NCBI RefSeq assembly: GCF_024714495.1
Contig: NZ_JAMZMJ010000002.1
Span: forward strand, 434,001 to 498,000
Direction: 5' to 3'
Origin: Marinoscillum pacificum
Lineage (GTDB): Bacteria; Bacteroidota; Bacteroidia; Cytophagales; Cyclobacteriaceae
Length of the DNA: 64,000 nt
Shown piece after piece: positions 1 through 7,966 of the stretch. The notes beneath the pieces were generated by a model. It ran no database searches, was not told where the DNA came from, and saw nothing but the letters and a program-made list of their open reading frames with translations. Within the stretch, counting starts at the first letter, position 1. Each line of letters opens with the position of its first letter. The position numbers and the translations under genes are program-made.

Positions 1-375
1 TGGTGTCATAAAAAGTTTTATCTCTCCTTCAGCTGTCAAACCTAAATATAGACGAGCGTATTCATACTTTATAGCTTCTTGACATTGCACTTCAGGAGGC
101 AGTCCCATTACTTCAAGTAAATCAGCTGAATGAACAGTAAATGCTTTAATTGGCTCAAGATCCGAACTGAATCCAGATACCTGTGAGAATACCTTCCGGG
201 AAACCTGAGCAAACCTTGCAGTATCTTCCTGAAATAGGTCGTAGGAGACGGCATACAATGAAGTATCTTTCATCTGTCTAGACAATGAAACCATAGTATT
301 GGTAGGCTCTGTTTGCTGGCAATTCATCAAACAAACCACCACAGAAAGGATTGATAATTTCGCTAAATATTTCAT
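1..375 (-). CDS. Putative lipoprotein, C-terminus cut by window edge
   Basis: The reading frame opens at an ATG (373-375) and runs uninterrupted for 125 codons off the left edge. The N-terminus is a charged start followed by a hydrophobic stretch ending in LMNCQQ, a lipobox-like signal (Cys about residue 19), so the product is probably a lipid-anchored envelope protein. The rest (RQMKDTSLYAVSYDLFQED and onwards) is mixed alpha/beta in character and I do not recognise a family. The gene points away from the lectin gene, with a 680 bp non-coding interval between them. Function unknown. Confidence 0.6.
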   Translation of the reverse strand, partial: MKYLAKLSILSVVVCLMNCQQTEPTNTMVSLSRQMKDTSLYAVSYDLFQEDTARFAQVSRKVFSQVSGFSSDLEPIKAFTVHSADLLEVMGLPPEVQCQEAIKYEYARLYLGLTAEGEIKLFMTP

Positions 376-685
376 GTTATTTGGTTTTACACAATGCTAA
401 TCCGAATACTTCTCTTTAGCATATAATAGAATCAAAAATCAAACATAACTATTCATACACGACCATAAAACAGGTATAAATACCTGCTTTGCGAATCGGA
501 TATTTATCCTCTAATATGTTTCAAGAAACCATCCCAGCTTTGTAAAGTCTCAAATGAGTTAAAGCCTATCACCGCCTTGTTCGCATAAGATATGGGTAAA
601 ACCATTTCACAGCTTATTTGAAATAGTTCATTGATTAAGGGTTATTGTGTTCACAGATCAATGATTGGTTGGGAAACCTAAGTAG

Positions 686-720
686 AGAAGCTGATTCATT
701 TATGATTCAGCTTCTTTTTC
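686..720 (+). terminator. Orphan rho-independent terminator 1
   Basis: AGAAGCTGA (686-694) pairs with TCAGCTTCT (707-715), followed by a U-run. No protein gene lies upstream on the plus strand inside the window, so it may end a small RNA beginning somewhere after about position 600. Confidence 0.6.
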
Positions 721-796
721 TAAAATGGAATCCTAAGCCGTAAAGCAAGAAATTATGTTAATCATTTGACAGTAGCTGGTAAGTTGAATGATAATA

Positions 797-824
797 GCCG
801 ATTCAGACGGAATCGGCTTTTTTT
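797..824 (+). terminator. Orphan rho-independent terminator 2
   Basis: GCCGATTC (797-804) pairs with GAATCGGC (810-817), followed by seven Ts (818-824). This is a strong canonical terminator only 80-100 bp after the previous one, with no ORF between them. Confidence 0.7.
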
Positions 825-1057
825 ATGCTCAAACTTTAATACAAGGATTTATATTGGACACAAGTATTTATACCCATTTTTACAATCACTGATTTATCCT
901 CTTACATAACGCTTCCAGGTTCCTCAACTTTGTCTCATCTGATCGGATAAGTGGACCACCGCCCCACTTTCAAAAAAAGGAACTGATCTCAGCAGACACC
1001 TGAGAGGAGTAACCCGAAAATCCATAAGAGTAGGTTAAACATTCATTAAGAATCATT

Positions 1058-1486
1058 ATGTCTAATCCAGTAAATCAATCAATTAACCCACAAGGCGCAA
1101 CAAATACTGTTGCATCCGGAACCATTTCATGTGTAACCAATGCAGGATTCACACAAAGAGCTGTCGTTACCGTAACTGACGCTGATGGAACCACAGTGGC
1201 ACAAGGTACATTTCAAGGCAAGGGAGAAAATAACACTCCAGCACCGTTGATGTCTCCTGCCTCCGGAACGGTACTGTCATTTCAAAACGCAAAACTACCC
1301 ATCACTCTTGCTGCTACATTTGCCTATGACCCTAATGGATCATTCGTTAATAATGCTGCAAACAAAGTATTTACTACAATTCCTTATAATGAAAATGGCA
1401 TTGAGGTAGTCACTATATTATCTGAAGATTGGGTAGATAATGATTTCAATGACATGGTACTTAGATCTGTGACCATAGCCCATTAG
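1058..1486 (+). CDS. LecB/PA-IIL-like calcium-mediated lectin
   Basis: Small 142-residue protein resembling Pseudomonas aeruginosa LecB, a tetrameric fucose/mannose lectin that binds sugar through two calcium ions. The C-terminal segment SEDWVDNDFNDMV matches the LecB calcium loop SEDGTDNDYNDAV. By alignment E123, D127, D129, N131 and D132 correspond to LecB Glu95, Asp99, Asp101, Asn103 and Asp104, and N28 to Asn21. Exactly ten residues follow the last Asp, as in LecB, where the C-terminal carboxylate of Gly114 completes the neighbouring subunit's site; here the last residue is His142. The specificity tripeptide (SSG in LecB) reads AGF, so sugar preference may differ. About 21 residues are inserted between the first ligand and the loop. 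There is no signal peptide, as in LecB. The gene stands alone between a long leader and its own terminator. Confidence 0.8.
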   Translation: MSNPVNQSINPQGATNTVASGTISCVTNAGFTQRAVVTVTDADGTTVAQGTFQGKGENNTPAPLMSPASGTVLSFQNAKLPITLAATFAYDPNGSFVNNAANKVFTTIPYNENGIEVVTILSEDWVDNDFNDMVLRSVTIAH

Positions 1487-1511
1487 TATCAGAAATTAAC
1501 TATTAATACAC

Positions 1512-1542
1512 AAGAGGCTGCAACATGATTGCAGCCTCTTTT
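1512..1542 (+). terminator. Rho-independent terminator of the lectin gene
   Basis: Stem AAGAGGCTGCAA / TTGCAGCCTCTT with a five-base loop, followed by Ts, 25 bp after the lectin stop codon. Confidence 0.85.
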
Positions 1543-1605
1543 ATGCAAGAAAAATAGCTTAATATCATATAATGCTTAATTTCGTGTCAGCAAATCGTTA
1601 GCCTC

Positions 1606-2424
1606 ATGACACGTCAGCAATTATTTGATAAGATCAAGCAAAAAGAATCATTCCTTTGCGTTGGACTAGACACCGACATCAACAAGATTCCTAAACACTT
1701 GCTTGACACTGAAGATCCTCTTTTCGAATTCAACAAGCAGATAATCGATGCTACTGCTCAGTACGCCGTAGCATACAAACCCAACTTAGCTTTTTACGAG
1801 GCACATGGAAGTAAGGGGTTGGCTTCTCTTGAAAAGACAATGGAGTACATCCCAAAGGATATTTTCACTATTGCTGATGCGAAGCGCGGTGATATTGGTA
1901 ATACCTCCAACATGTACGCAAAGGCTTTCTTCGAAAACATGGACTTTGATTCTGTGACAGTAGCACCATATATGGGTAAGGACTCGGTAACACCTTATTT
2001 GGAATACCAAAGAAAGTGGGTGGTACTATTAGCGGCTACCTCCAATGAAGGTTCTTTTGACTTCCAGGAACTCTTGCTGGATGAAACAGGTGAGAAACTT
2101 TACGAGCGAGTGATTGCCAAAAGTGCAGAATGGAGTAATCCTAACAACATGATGTATGTGGTTGGTGCAACACGCGCAGAAACACTTATTGGCATCAGAC
2201 GAATGATTCCAGATCACTTCTTGTTAATCCCTGGTGTTGGAGCTCAAGGTGGCAGCCTTGAGAAAGTATGTACTTACGGCATGAACAAGCAATGCGGCCT
2301 ATTGGTCAACTCCTCCAGAGGAATCATTTATGCGGGTGATGGTGAAGATTTTGCAGAAAAAGCGGCTGCTGCAGCTAAAGAATTGCAAGTAAGCATGGCT
2401 GCCCAGCTACTTAGACATCTGTAA
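1606..2424 (+). CDS. pyrF: Orotidine 5'-phosphate decarboxylase (type 2)
   Basis: Catalyses the last step of UMP synthesis, decarboxylating OMP in the cytoplasm. The 272-residue length fits the longer type 2 OMP decarboxylases. The catalytic Asp-Lys-Asp array is visible as DAKRGD (D91, K93, D96), and FLCVGLDTD near residues 17-24 is the first substrate-binding strand. The C-terminal [12 protein letters not shown] is the phosphate-binding loop typical of the family. It starts at an ATG; a TAATTTCG box about 30 bp upstream resembles a Bacteroidota -7 element. Other pyrimidine genes in the window (pyrR, pyrB) are 40 kb away, so the pathway is scattered. Confidence 0.96.
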   Translation: MTRQQLFDKIKQKESFLCVGLDTDINKIPKHLLDTEDPLFEFNKQIIDATAQYAVAYKPNLAFYEAHGSKGLASLEKTMEYIPKDIFTIADAKRGDIGNTSNMYAKAFFENMDFDSVTVAPYMGKDSVTPYLEYQRKWVVLLAATSNEGSFDFQELLLDETGEKLYERVIAKSAEWSNPNNMMYVVGATRAETLIGIRRMIPDHFLLIPGVGAQGGSLEKVCTYGMNKQCGLLVNSSRGIIYAGDGEDFAEKAAAAAKELQVSMAAQLLRHL

Positions 2425-2476
2425 CTATTTCATATTTCCATATCTAACCGTATCTTAGGAAATCTTCTCCACCGCT

Positions 2477-3754
2477 ATGGATGAATATTTTCTACAATAC
2501 ATCTGGAATTTTCAAAAGTTCAACTCCAATGAGTTGAGTCTGACGAACGGCTCTGTTATGAACGTTTTCGTTCCCGGATATCAAAATTCTGATTCAGGCC
2601 CAGACTTCAAGGAAGCCAAAATCAAGATTGATGACTTGACATGGTCTGGATCCGTTGAAGTGCATTTCAAATCCTCGGACTGGTATAAACATAATCATCA
2701 GGAAGATCGGGCTTACGAAAATGTGATCCTACATGTGGTATGGAAACATGATCAGGAAGTACTGATCAATGGGAATCCCATCCCTACATTGGAATTAATG
2801 TCCTATGTATTGGAAAATGTAGAACTTGCCTACAAGCATTATATCAATCAGCCATCAACCATACGCTGTAGTGATCAGATCGGTGAAATAGCCGAACTTC
2901 AAATCATCTCAATGATTGATAAGGCATTGAGTGATCGACTTAAAGTTAAAAGCAAGGCAATTCTGGAAATGCTTGATCAAAATAATGGTGATTGGGAAGA
3001 AACAGCATATCAACTCTTATTGAAAAATTTCGGATTCAAAATCAATCAAGAGGCTTTTCAAACGCTTTCTAAAAGTCTACCCTACTCCGTCATTAAGAAA
3101 TACAAAAACAAACCAATTGCTATTGAATCACTACTTTTTGGCATGTCTGGTTTTCTTGAGTCGCCTACAGATGAATATTCCAATTCCTTATTGACCGAGT
3201 TTGATTATTTAAAATCGAAACACAATCTGATTCCGATCTTAAAAAAACATCATTGGAATAGATCACGGATGCGTCCAGCGAATTTCCCAACAGTGAGATT
3301 AGCACAACTCTCCAGTTTACTTACCAATAAATCCCAACTATTTGCGCAGCTGATAGAATTGAGTGATCATAAAAATGCCATTTCATTTTTCCAGAATTCG
3401 TTATCTACCTATTGGGAAGAACATTATGACTTTAGTAAACCAACTAAGAAACCACACCCAATTGGAGCGTCCGCGATTGATAATTTAATCATCAATACGG
3501 TAGTGCCTTTAATAGCAGCTTATGGCAAATACATTGATGAAGTCAGGTATTTGGATCAGGCCCAGGCCATCCTGGAAAAGATCAAGCCAGAGAAGAATCA
3601 CATTATTGATAAATGGAAAGATGCTGGAGTAAAATGTAGTAACAGTTACGAATCTCAAGCCCTGATTCACCAGTACAATCACTGGTGCAAGGAAAAGAAA
3701 TGTCTACAGTGCAACATAGGTATTTCAATCCTTAGCCCTAAATTGGCACCATGA
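2477..3754 (+). CDS. DUF2851 family protein
   Basis: Cytoplasmic protein of 425 residues with no signal peptide or membrane span. The N-terminal block (QYIWNFQKF, then SDSGPDFKEAKI and GSVEVHFKSSDWYKH) is characteristic of the DUF2851 family found across Bacteroidota. The C-terminus has a Cys cluster (WCKEKKCLQC, about residues 404-413), which is usual for the family and might bind metal. No biochemical function is established that I know of. It lies 52 bp after pyrF and its stop overlaps the start of the next gene by 4 bp, so it is probably cotranscribed with both neighbours. Confidence 0.85.
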   Translation: MDEYFLQYIWNFQKFNSNELSLTNGSVMNVFVPGYQNSDSGPDFKEAKIKIDDLTWSGSVEVHFKSSDWYKHNHQEDRAYENVILHVVWKHDQEVLINGNPIPTLELMSYVLENVELAYKHYINQPSTIRCSDQIGEIAELQIISMIDKALSDRLKVKSKAILEMLDQNNGDWEETAYQLLLKNFGFKINQEAFQTLSKSLPYSVIKKYKNKPIAIESLLFGMSGFLESPTDEYSNSLLTEFDYLKSKHNLIPILKKHHWNRSRMRPANFPTVRLAQLSSLLTNKSQLFAQLIELSDHKNAISFFQNSLSTYWEEHYDFSKPTKKPHPIGASAIDNLIINTVVPLIAAYGKYIDEVRYLDQAQAILEKIKPEKNHIIDKWKDAGVKCSNSYESQALIHQYNHWCKEKKCLQCNIGISILSPKLAP

Positions 3755-4968
3755 TTTGGACGGCACTCAACATTATCCTCATAATAGCACTTGCACTTAG
3801 TTTTCAACCCGAAGAGGGACCAACCAAACACTATTGGTTCGGCCTCTTAGCTAAGTTTGCTGCTTCCATTGCTTTTGGTTTGTATTATTTCACTTATCTG
3901 CAATCAGGAGACACAGTAGCATTCCATGAAAAAGCGTTTGAGCTATTTCAGCTTTCCGAACAATCGTTCAATCAATACATTAGCTACCTCTTTACTGGCC
4001 ACCATCCAGTGTATATGGCCGAAGGTCGTAATGACTTCTTTGTGAAAATTTTAAGCATTCCATACGTCGCCACTCAAGGAAATTATTGGATCAGTGCATT
4101 ATATCTTGCTTTCTTTTCATTTCTGTGTAGTTGGTTCCTTTTCAGATCGGTTGTTGGACATTACCCAAAATTATTGATTCCAGCCTTCATCGCTTTCTTG
4201 CTTTGGCCAACAAGTTTATTCTGGTCATCCGGAGCCATGAAAGACACATTAGTCAATGGAAGTGTATTCTTTCTTGCTGCAGTTTGCATTCGATACAAGT
4301 TCGGGTTCAGTTTTAGGTTTTCACAAGTCACCGTAGCCATTTTGTGCTTAGCCATGCTTTTCTACATGAAGTTTTATCTAGCAGCATTAATGGGCATTTC
4401 AATGGGTTTATTAGCTTGGGACAAGCTTGCTTCCACTTTCATTGAGAAAAAATCTATTCGAATGATATCCGGTATAGCAGCACTCGTTATTCTTATTGCT
4501 CTCACAAGTCAGCTCAACTGGAACATGAACCTGGATAAACTTCCAGGAGCCATTACAGAAAATTACGAGCGGATGAAAAACCTCTCTGAGGACAATGAAA
4601 TTATCCAATTTGATTTGGATGGCACTTATTCGTCTTTGATAAAAAACATTCCTCATTCACTATACACTGGATTATTTAGGCCTGCCATTTGGCAAACCAA
4701 CTCCTGGATGATCTTTTTTGGACTGGAATCACTATTTATTTATTTGTTGGTGATTCAAAACGGGATCTTCTTCAAACAGATCAGTATTAACCAACTCGGG
4801 ACATTAGCATTGTTTTTCTGTATTGCCTTAGCCACATTACTACCTATGGCCTCCCCTAACCTTGGATCACTGGTTAGATACAAATCAGCTTTTATGCCAT
4901 TTTTAATGTTCCTACTACTCGTAGCACCATATCAGGGATTATTCCTAAAAAAGAAAGAAAGTAACTAA
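3751..4968 (+). CDS. Polytopic membrane protein, unknown function
   Basis: A 405-residue integral inner-membrane protein with roughly nine or ten hydrophobic spans spread over the whole length, for example residues 1-17, around 30-50, 108-130, 142-160, 190-215, 232-250 and 376-396. A soluble loop of about 60 residues (roughly 255-315) holds LDKLPGAITENYERMKNLS. The overall pattern (an SGDT motif after the second span, multiple short loops) recalls polysaccharide-polymerase or glycosyltransferase-like membrane proteins, but no family motif is clear enough to assign. It overlaps the DUF2851 gene by 4 bp (ATGA), implying translational coupling, and precedes a sugar acyltransferase gene, which would suit a role in surface glycan assembly. 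That role is inference. Confidence 0.75.
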   Translation: MIWTALNIILIIALALSFQPEEGPTKHYWFGLLAKFAASIAFGLYYFTYLQSGDTVAFHEKAFELFQLSEQSFNQYISYLFTGHHPVYMAEGRNDFFVKILSIPYVATQGNYWISALYLAFFSFLCSWFLFRSVVGHYPKLLIPAFIAFLLWPTSLFWSSGAMKDTLVNGSVFFLAAVCIRYKFGFSFRFSQVTVAILCLAMLFYMKFYLAALMGISMGLLAWDKLASTFIEKKSIRMISGIAALVILIALTSQLNWNMNLDKLPGAITENYERMKNLSEDNEIIQFDLDGTYSSLIKNIPHSLYTGLFRPAIWQTNSWMIFFGLESLFIYLLVIQNGIFFKQISINQLGTLALFFCIALATLLPMASPNLGSLVRYKSAFMPFLMFLLLVAPYQGLFLKKKESN

Positions 4969-4973
4969 CTTTG
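4966..4973 (+). promoter_or_regulatory. Bacteroidota -7 box for the NeuD-like gene
   Basis: TAACTTTG is a full match to TAnnTTTG and begins inside the stop codon of the membrane-protein gene, 21 bp before the next ATG. The acyltransferase may therefore have its own promoter. Confidence 0.5.
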
Positions 4974-4994
4974 CGGCCTGATTTAGAATGAGAT

Positions 4995-5633
4995 ATGGAC
5001 AAACCAGTAATAATCTTCGGAGGGAAAGGAATTGCTAAAGCAGCATTAGAGATTTTCAAGAGCAACAGAATCGTTGTTTACGGATTTTTGGATGATGATG
5101 CTACCATTCATGGTACAGAGATAGATGATGTTACTGTTTTAGGTAAAACAGACGATCACGGATTCATTAAATTAATTGGTCAAAAAACGGAGGCTTTCGT
5201 TGCGACTGATGACAATGCTTTGAGAAAGAAGCAGGTAAAAATGTTGATGGATTCCAGAAAAGTCATGCCTACCAATGCAGTTCATCAGGAAGCATACATT
5301 TCCGAATCTGCCTCTATCGGTCATGGAAACTTTATCAATGCGAAAGCAACGATTGGATCTGATTCCAAAATTGGACAGCACTGCATTATCAACTCAGCTG
5401 CCATATTGGAATACAATGTAAAGGTTGGTGATTTTGTACAGATTGGTGCAGGATCAGTGATCAATGCTGGAGTGGAGATCGCTAATGAAGCATTCATAGG
5501 TAGTGGCGTTACTATCATTGCTGGAGTGAAGATTGGTAAAAAAGCACGAATAGGTGCAGGATCAGTGGTAATTGCTGATGTTAAAGATGGGGAAACCGTT
5601 TTTGGCAATCCAGCAATGAAAGTCGAGAAGTAA
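4995..5633 (+). CDS. NeuD/PglD-type sugar O- or N-acyltransferase
   Basis: A 212-residue cytosolic acyltransferase. Residues 5-20 (VIIFGGKGIAKAALEIF) form the N-terminal Rossmann-like nucleotide-sugar-binding part of the NeuD/PglD/VioB group. From about residue 95 to 205 there are many isoleucine-rich hexapeptide repeats (for example IGHGNF, IGSDSK, VKVGDF, IGKKAR) building a left-handed beta-helix. The end, VFGNPAMKV, is the usual closing motif. Family members acetylate sialic acid or UDP-4-amino-sugars in glycan synthesis; the substrate here cannot be told. It sits directly after the polytopic membrane protein gene but has its own -7 box. Confidence 0.85.
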   Translation: MDKPVIIFGGKGIAKAALEIFKSNRIVVYGFLDDDATIHGTEIDDVTVLGKTDDHGFIKLIGQKTEAFVATDDNALRKKQVKMLMDSRKVMPTNAVHQEAYISESASIGHGNFINAKATIGSDSKIGQHCIINSAAILEYNVKVGDFVQIGAGSVINAGVEIANEAFIGSGVTIIAGVKIGKKARIGAGSVVIADVKDGETVFGNPAMKVEK

Positions 5634-5736
5634 TTTTCGATTTAGCGAAAGAATAAATCAAGGTCGTTCATTATATTACGACTCATTAATTATAATTTTT
5701 AATTCACAACACCCTGCTGGAAACAGGGCATAGGTT

Positions 5737-6702
5737 ATGAAAGAAGATTATCTAGTATTACTTTATTATTGTTATTCAAGGATCGAGGATCCTGAAACAT
5801 TTCGTGAGCAGCATCACCTAAGATGCCTTGAGCTCAACCTAAAAGGAAGAATCATCATTGCAGAAGAAGGGCTAAATGGCACTGTATCTGGTCTAAGAGC
5901 CGATTGTGAGCAGTATATGGCTGATGTAAAAGCTGATCCCCGCTTTGCAGATATCGAATTCAAAGTGGACGAAGTTCCTGATCATTGTTTCTCCAAACTT
6001 CATGTAAGAGTGAAGCCTGAAATAGTGCACGCGAGTCTTCACCAGATTGACCCACGCAAAAGAACTGGTGGCTATGTAGAGCCAGAGGAATTCAGACAGA
6101 TTTTGAGAGATCAACCTGAAGACACAGTGATTCTTGACGTGCGTTCAAATTACGAACACAATGTTGGTAAATTCAAAAACGCCATCACTCTTGACATTGA
6201 AAACTTCAGAGATTTCCCTGAAAAAGTAAAAGAACTAGATCACCTAAAAGGTAAAAAAGTCATCACTTACTGTACTGGAGGAATCAAGTGCGAAAAAGCA
6301 AGTGCTTACTTGTTGGATCAAGGGTTTGAAGATGTTCATCAGCTTCATGGAGGCATCATCAAATATGGCCTGGAAGCAGAAGGTGAGGACTTTGAAGGCA
6401 AGTGCTATGTATTTGACAATCGAATAGTAAAAGACCTGAACACGGTTAATCCTACAACCATCTCTAAGTGCTATGTTACAGGACAGCCATCTGACCGTAT
6501 GGTCAACTGTGCGAATCCTCATTGCAACAAGCACATACCAATGAGTGAAGAAGGCGCCAACAAATACAACGGCTGTTGCTCGGAAGAATGCTCTAAGCAT
6601 CCTGATGTACGTCCTTATGACGGATCTGGATATTACCAGAAAGAAATGAATGGCTACAATCCTTACAGGGGAGTGAAGCGAAAGAAAGAAACAGCAGAAT
6701 AA
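5737..6702 (+). CDS. trhO: tRNA uridine(34) hydroxylase, rhodanese-fold
   Basis: TrhO (YceA) performs oxygen-dependent hydroxylation of U34 in tRNA, giving the 5-hydroxyuridine precursor of cmo5U/mo5U. The 321 residues contain an N-terminal acylphosphatase-like region with EEGLNGTVSG (43-52), a rhodanese domain (about 125-220) with the active loop CTGGIKCEKA (C179 catalytic, C185 conserved) and a C-terminal Cys/His cluster (CANPHCNKH and CCSEECSKH) likely to bind zinc. Length is close to E. coli TrhO (350). It is followed 18 bp later by a nucleoside phosphorylase gene. A small CCCTG/CAGGG hairpin lies in the leader just before the ATG. Confidence 0.92.
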   Translation: MKEDYLVLLYYCYSRIEDPETFREQHHLRCLELNLKGRIIIAEEGLNGTVSGLRADCEQYMADVKADPRFADIEFKVDEVPDHCFSKLHVRVKPEIVHASLHQIDPRKRTGGYVEPEEFRQILRDQPEDTVILDVRSNYEHNVGKFKNAITLDIENFRDFPEKVKELDHLKGKKVITYCTGGIKCEKASAYLLDQGFEDVHQLHGGIIKYGLEAEGEDFEGKCYVFDNRIVKDLNTVNPTTISKCYVTGQPSDRMVNCANPHCNKHIPMSEEGANKYNGCCSEECSKHPDVRPYDGSGYYQKEMNGYNPYRGVKRKKETAE

Positions 6703-6720
6703 ATTAGATAAGACACTCCT

Positions 6721-7578
6721 ATGTCCAAAATATCAGAAACTGATCTTATAATAAACCCGGATGGGAGTGTCTACCACCTTAACCTAAAACCTGAACACGT
6801 TTCAGAAAAAATAATTACGGTAGGTGACCCTAGTAGAGTTCATAGAATCTCAAGTCATTTTGACAATGTCGATTTTGAGATGAACAAGCGTGAGTTCATC
6901 ACTCACACTGGCATGTATAAAGGCAAACGTCTTACGGTGATCAGCACTGGTATGGGAACAGACAATGTTGAGATTCTCATGAATGAGCTTGATGCGCTTT
7001 TCAACATCGATCTGAAAACGAGAGAAATCAAAAAAGAGCATACTACGCTCAGAATTGTGCGTGTTGGAACCTCCGGAAGTATTCAGGAAGATATTCGACT
7101 AGGAAGCCATGTAATGAGTGAATATGGAATAGGAATGGATCCAATGATGCATTTCTATCAATTTGAGATGGGCGAGTTTGAAAAAGGTGTGGCCACGGCC
7201 CTTCAAGAATCATTGGACTTCCCCTACTCTCCTTACATCATTCGTGGTTCTGATGAGCTCATCGAGTTGTTCAAAGATGTGACCATCGCAGGAAACACAT
7301 TGACATGTCATGGTTTTTATGGACCACAAGGCAGGACCCTAAGAATACCTATTAGATATCCGGATCTGATAGAAAAGCTTAACTATTTCCATCACAATGA
7401 TTTTTGGATCACCAATATGGAAATGGAAACTGCTGGATACTATGGACTAGCAAGAGCACTTGGTCATGAAATGATCAGCCTCAATGCCATCCTGGCCAAT
7501 CGAGTAAAGAACAGATTCTCCAAGGACCCAAACAAAGTGATTGACTCACTCATTGTCAAGGTCCTCGATAGAATTTAA
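6721..7578 (+). CDS. Nucleoside phosphorylase, uridine-phosphorylase-like
   Basis: A 285-residue member of the PNP/UDP phosphorylase family, which cleaves nucleosides with phosphate to free base and ribose 1-phosphate. Visible family features are the phosphate-binding VGDPSRVHRI (about 33-42), the STGMGTDNVEI loop (about 75-85), the RVGTSGSIQ segment (about 113-121) and the METAGYYGLA motif near residue 240, whose Met-Glu pair binds the ribose. The RVGTSGS segment resembles uridine phosphorylases more than purine enzymes, but base specificity is not certain. It probably forms an operon with trhO. Its stop is only 3 bp from the convergent coiled-coil gene. Confidence 0.85.
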   Translation: MSKISETDLIINPDGSVYHLNLKPEHVSEKIITVGDPSRVHRISSHFDNVDFEMNKREFITHTGMYKGKRLTVISTGMGTDNVEILMNELDALFNIDLKTREIKKEHTTLRIVRVGTSGSIQEDIRLGSHVMSEYGIGMDPMMHFYQFEMGEFEKGVATALQESLDFPYSPYIIRGSDELIELFKDVTIAGNTLTCHGFYGPQGRTLRIPIRYPDLIEKLNYFHHNDFWITNMEMETAGYYGLARALGHEMISLNAILANRVKNRFSKDPNKVIDSLIVKVLDRI

Positions 7579-7581
7579 GGT

Positions 7582-7869
7582 TTAAGCCTCTTTATTTTCT
7601 TTAAAAACGGATTCTACAGCTTTTTTTAGTTCACCTAATGCCGCTGCCAGATGATTTTTGGCCTCTACCCATTTATCCCCATTTTTCTCTTTGTAATCGT
7701 TGAAGTCCTCTTCTATTTTCTCTTTTTTCGACTTCAACTCCTGAATTTTCACTTCCACTTCATCACGAACTTCCTTACTTGCACCTTTTGCTTCGACGAT
7801 AAGTTGATCTATTTTCTTACCTAATTCTGCAAGTATTCCTTCTACTTGACCTTTTGTATCATTTGTCAT
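7582..7869 (-). CDS. Small coiled-coil protein
   Basis: A 95-residue, highly charged, Lys/Glu-rich protein that is nearly all predicted helix. Heptad-like spacing runs from about residue 8 to 85 (ILAELGKKIDQLIVEAKGAS, then VKIQELKSKKEKIEEDF). There is no signal peptide, Cys or enzymatic motif. Small soluble coiled-coil proteins of this type are often annotated as hypothetical or stress-associated; no function can be assigned. It is convergent with the nucleoside phosphorylase gene (3 bp gap) and divergent from the histidine kinase gene. Confidence 0.75.
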   Translation of the reverse strand: MTNDTKGQVEGILAELGKKIDQLIVEAKGASKEVRDEVEVKIQELKSKKEKIEEDFNDYKEKNGDKWVEAKNHLAAALGELKKAVESVFKENKEA

Positions 7870-7928
7870 GTTATTCCGTTCTGGTTTGGAAGGAAATTAA
7901 ATATTTGGTGCTTGAATTCCAACGAACT

Positions 7929-7942
7929 ACGAATACATTCGT
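7929..7942. promoter_or_regulatory. Inverted repeat at the histidine-kinase promoter
   Basis: ACGAAT-AC-ATTCGT is a perfect 6-2-6 palindrome 25 bp before the kinase ATG. It overlaps TACATTCG (7934-7941), a one-mismatch TAnnTTTG box. A role as operator, perhaps for the cognate response regulator, is inference. Confidence 0.35.
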
Positions 7943-7966
7943 ATCTTAAGTACTCTAACTAAACGA

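Larger units (their letters stand above)
376..1057. other. 682 bp non-coding interval with two orphan structured terminators
   Basis: No convincing ORF is present. On the plus strand there are two successive structure-plus-terminator arrangements. In the first, CATTGAT (629-635) pairs with ATCAATG (657-663), then comes a GGTT/AACC mini-hairpin, then a terminator (686-720). In the second, ATCATT (761-766) pairs with AATGAT (787-792), directly followed by a terminator (797-824). Neither terminator follows a gene on its strand, so each could end a short non-coding RNA. A diverged repeat ending in TTTATCCTCT occurs near 509-518 and 892-901. The box CAACTTTG (925-932) differs from TAnnTTTG by one base and may serve the lectin gene. 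Confidence 0.5.
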
